Position numbers and translations under genes: made by a program. Below are positions 61,725 through 64,000 of a DNA stretch of 64,000 nt, in pieces (position 1 is the first letter of the stretch; every line of letters starts with the position of its first letter). The notes under the pieces were generated by a model. The model searched no databases. It saw only the letters and a list, made by a program, of their open reading frames with translations, and had not been told where the DNA came from. The stretch is from an uncultured Bacilli bacterium (GTDB taxonomy: Bacteria > Bacillota_I > Bacilli_A > RF39 > UBA660): the NCBI GenBank assembly GCA_934129885.1, contig CAKOWU010000006.1:46666-110665 (forward strand), in the 5' to 3' direction.

Positions 61725-64000
61725 ATGAATTATGAAATAGGACTATATAGACATAATGCTGAGGCTTATGAAATGGTAAAGGCTGGGTTTGAAAAGAGCG
61801 ATAGGACTTGTATTGTACATGCTACTGGGACAGGTAAGTCTTTTATTGCACTGCAGTTAATGTATGACTTTATTAAAGAGAATCCTGATAGACAGATTGT
61901 GTATCTAACTCCTTTAAATGGTATTAAAGAGCAAGTAAAAGAACATATTGACGCGATAGAAAAGCAGAATTTAGAACGCGGTATAGAGTTTCATAGGGAA
62001 TATTTTGATAATGTAAAGTTTATTACTTATGCTGGTGTTGGCAGTAATGCTTTAGATTCTATGTCTAGAGATGAGTTATCTCATATAAAAGCAAATATGA
62101 TGATATTAGATGAATTTCATCATATTGGAAATGGTGCAGCGAACTGGAAGGCAGGAGTTCAACTTATTGAGAAGGCAAACCCTAATATAAAAATATTTGG
62201 TATGAGTGCCACTAGTGTTAGAAATAGAGGAACGAGTAAGGAAGAAGATGTTGCACAAACTTTCTTTGAAGGACGTGTCGCAAGTGAATATCCGCTGGAG
62301 CAAGCCATCGCAGATAAAGTATTGCCTTGTCCGAATTATCATGCGGCGTATGCATTTTTAGTAGATGAGTGCAAGGAATTAGAGGAAAAAGTAAAAGGTG
62401 GTAGTGCGACAAAAGAAGAGAAGGAAGAATATGAGAAGAAGATAAAAAATATTAAGGAAGAGATATCTAAACTGGGTAATCAGACTGTTAAAGATATAGT
62501 AGGAAATTATATAAAACCAGATGGAAAATATATATACTTTTGCCCAAGTGGTTCTAATATAGAAGAATTACAGGCTAATTTTTTAGATATTTTACCAACC
62601 GAGATGAGAGGTAATGTAGAATTTTATCAAGTGCATAGTTCTAATTATTCACAAAAAGAAAATATGATGAACGTAAATAATTTTTATAACAATATATCTT
62701 TAGATGGTCAGAGTTCTAGTCAAAAACTTAGGGTAATGTTTGCGGTAGATATGTATAATGAGGGGGTTCATGTACCAGATATAGATGGGGTAATTATGGG
62801 GAGAAACACAAATTCAGATATTATATATTATCAGCAACTTGGAAGAGCCCTTGCGGTGAAGAAGAAAAGTGATAATGATGACGCAGTTATTGAATCACCA
62901 CTAGTATTAGATCTTCAGGACAATTTTAGCAAGATATTAAAATTATATTTTAAAGTTAAAAATATAGAAGAAAATACTACTACAAATATTACAGAAATTG
63001 ACAAAGATGCAGAAATAGAAACGAAATATGATGGTACTTATAATCCAAAAGATTTATTATTACAATTTGGCATAGATGAACAAGTAGTAGATATAGTATC
63101 AGAGTTAAGTGAAATAAAACAAAAGGTAGGATATTCTTTAACCAAAGAGCAAAAGATAGAAGAAATCTATGATTATTATAAAGAAAATGAAAGATTACCA
63201 TCTGAAAGAGATACTGATGTAAGATTCAGTGATAATTCTGCTTTAATGGGACGGTGGCTTACTGATAATAAATCATTTATATTAGAATTTGCAAAAACAA
63301 ATGAGCATGTGAAAAAAATTGCTCAGTTAAAAAGGTGGATAGAAGGCTTGCTTTTAACCAAAGAGCAAAAGATAGAAGAAATCTATGCTTATTATAAAGA
63401 AAATAGAAAATTGCCATCTTCAAAAGATACTGATGTAAGATTCAGTGATAATTCTGGAATAATGAGAGCATGGCTTTTTAATCACAAATCATTTATATTA
63501 AAACTGGCAGAAACAAATGAACATGCAAGAGAAATTACACAAGCAAAGGGTTGGTTAGAAGTCTTGCTTTTAACGAAGGAGCAAAAGGTAGAAGAAATCT
63601 ATGTTTATTATAAAGAAAACGGAAAATTACCACTCCAAAAAGATACTGATATAAGATTCAGTGATAATTCTGCTATAATGGGTCAGTGGATTCCTATTAA
63701 TAAATCGTTTATACTAGAATTATCTAAAACAAATGAACATGCAAGAGAAATTGCTCGAGCGAGAGGGTGGATAAAAGGCTTGTTTTTAACCAATGAGCAA
63801 AAGGTAGAAGAAATCTATGCTTATTTTAAAAAAACAGAAAAGTTACCATCCCAAAGGGATACTGATATAAGATTCAGTGATAATTCTACTGTGATGGGAC
63901 AATGGCTTCATAAAAATAAAGATTTTATATTAGAACTTGCCCAAACAAATGAGCATGCAAGAAAAATTGCCCAAGCAAAAAAATGGATAAAAGGTTTGTT
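61725..64000 (+). CDS. DExH superfamily II helicase with tandem C-terminal repeats, 3' end outside window
   Basis: Open from ATG 61725 (weak GAGG upstream) to the right edge, 758 residues so far. Motif I HATGTGKS (32-39), motif II LDEFHH (Asp129-Glu130), motif III MSATS and motif VI YYQQLGRAL, so a complete SF2 helicase resembling type I/III restriction-type or helicase-associated-domain proteins. From residue 472 a 72-residue unit repeats four times (LTKEQKIEEIYDYYKENERL, LPSxxDTDxRFSDNS, GxWL, FILE). The units resemble helicase-associated (HA) domains. No restriction or methyltransferase partner is visible before the edge. Confidence 0.88.
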   Translation, partial: MNYEIGLYRHNAEAYEMVKAGFEKSDRTCIVHATGTGKSFIALQLMYDFIKENPDRQIVYLTPLNGIKEQVKEHIDAIEKQNLERGIEFHREYFDNVKFITYAGVGSNALDSMSRDELSHIKANMMILDEFHHIGNGAANWKAGVQLIEKANPNIKIFGMSATSVRNRGTSKEEDVAQTFFEGRVASEYPLEQAIADKVLPCPNYHAAYAFLVDECKELEEKVKGGSATKEEKEEYEKKIKNIKEEISKLGNQTVKDIVGNYIKPDGKYIYFCPSGSNIEELQANFLDILPTEMRGNVEFYQVHSSNYSQKENMMNVNNFYNNISLDGQSSSQKLRVMFAVDMYNEGVHVPDIDGVIMGRNTNSDIIYYQQLGRALAVKKKSDNDDAVIESPLVLDLQDNFSKILKLYFKVKNIEENTTTNITEIDKDAEIETKYDGTYNPKDLLLQFGIDEQVVDIVSELSEIKQKVGYSLTKEQKIEEIYDYYKENERLPSERDTDVRFSDNSALMGRWLTDNKSFILEFAKTNEHVKKIAQLKRWIEGLLLTKEQKIEEIYAYYKENRKLPSSKDTDVRFSDNSGIMRAWLFNHKSFILKLAETNEHAREITQAKGWLEVLLLTKEQKVEEIYVYYKENGKLPLQKDTDIRFSDNSAIMGQWIPINKSFILELSKTNEHAREIARARGWIKGLFLTNEQKVEEIYAYFKKTEKLPSQRDTDIRFSDNSTVMGQWLHKNKDFILELAQTNEHARKIAQAKKWIKGL
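63138..64000 (+). repeat. 216-bp tandem repeat array in the helicase gene
   Basis: Four in-frame units start at 63138, 63354, 63570 and 63786; the last is complete except for the window edge. Spacing is exactly 216 bp. Strongly conserved blocks such as GATACTGATRTAAGATTCAG and GAAGAAATCTATG occur in every unit. Confidence 0.92.

Noticed and set aside
63138..64000. Tandem array as a CRISPR
   Set aside because: Unit is 216 bp, coding throughout and in frame with the helicase.

Overview
The window is AT-rich bacterial chromosome (roughly 30% GC by eye) from a Gram-positive-type organism. Evidence for a low-GC Bacilli or Bacilli-like gut lineage includes AddAB, the pyrG attenuator, CIRCE on a small heat-shock gene, L13 and L20 ribosomal leaders, class B sortase, SipW/TasA-type genes, SD sequences of the AGGAGG type, and many BspA/DUF285-like surface genes. 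Trp is TGG and TGA serves as stop (addB ends in TGA), so this is not a mollicute using code 4. Placing it near uncultured RF39 or Erysipelotrichales-like Bacilli is inference; no marker here fixes the taxon.

Layout. 1-6.5 kb: the 3' part of a DUF2130 nuclease-like gene, then addB-addA (recombination repair). 6.5-12.2 kb: a class A beta-lactamase-fold protein, hsp20 with CIRCE, a two-domain surface protein with a phosphodiester glycosidase, a small membrane protein, an SDR, and a short DUF285 surface gene. 12.2-18 kb is a decaying accessory patch: an inverted-repeat element, an Rpn transposase remnant, two ECF-type ATPases with no EcfT, truA, a broken surface gene with a second inverted-repeat element, a small XRE regulator and another broken surface gene. 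18-24 kb is housekeeping: mtnN, rplM-rpsI with an L13 leader, a candidate small RNA, an rRNA methyltransferase, a pseudouridine synthase, and pyrG with attenuator. 24-32.6 kb is envelope functions: MBL hydrolase, amidase, Abi/HEPN protein, HtrA, a sortase substrate and class B sortase, glucosaminidase, RDD protein, then the third inverted-repeat element with a nonsense-mutated DUF285 gene.

32.6-42 kb: a degenerate metallophosphoesterase, CPBP protease, lipase-like DUF2974 protein, DedA, polyprenyl synthase, thioredoxin-like proteins and hypotheticals, ending in a group II intron 5' remnant. 42.5-47.1 kb: a leftward four-gene operon for a TasA/camelysin-like fibre system (fibre protein, SipW-like peptidase fused to a multi-pass domain, DUF5305 protein, a further surface protein). 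47-52.7 kb: an ATPase remnant, UPF0316 protein, membrane bactofilin, LysM protein, another remnant, and a two-gene module bracketed by a 58-bp duplicated promoter/SD segment. 52.7-61.7 kb: a thioredoxin lipoprotein with a single AAA+ ATPase, trmL, a collagen-like protein, rpoZ, NfeD/SPFH, and infC-rpmI-rplT under an L20-type leader with a rare ATC start for infC. 61.7-64 kb: a DExH helicase with a tandem 216-bp repeat array, cut by the window end.

The most unusual pattern is a family of three elements (at 12.2, 16.5 and 31.7 kb). Each is a 21-bp inverted-repeat pair around an 86-87-bp segment, and each sits 20-30 bp upstream of a DUF285/LRR-type surface gene. They resemble invertible promoters, but all three genes are damaged or shortened and no recombinase gene is in the window.
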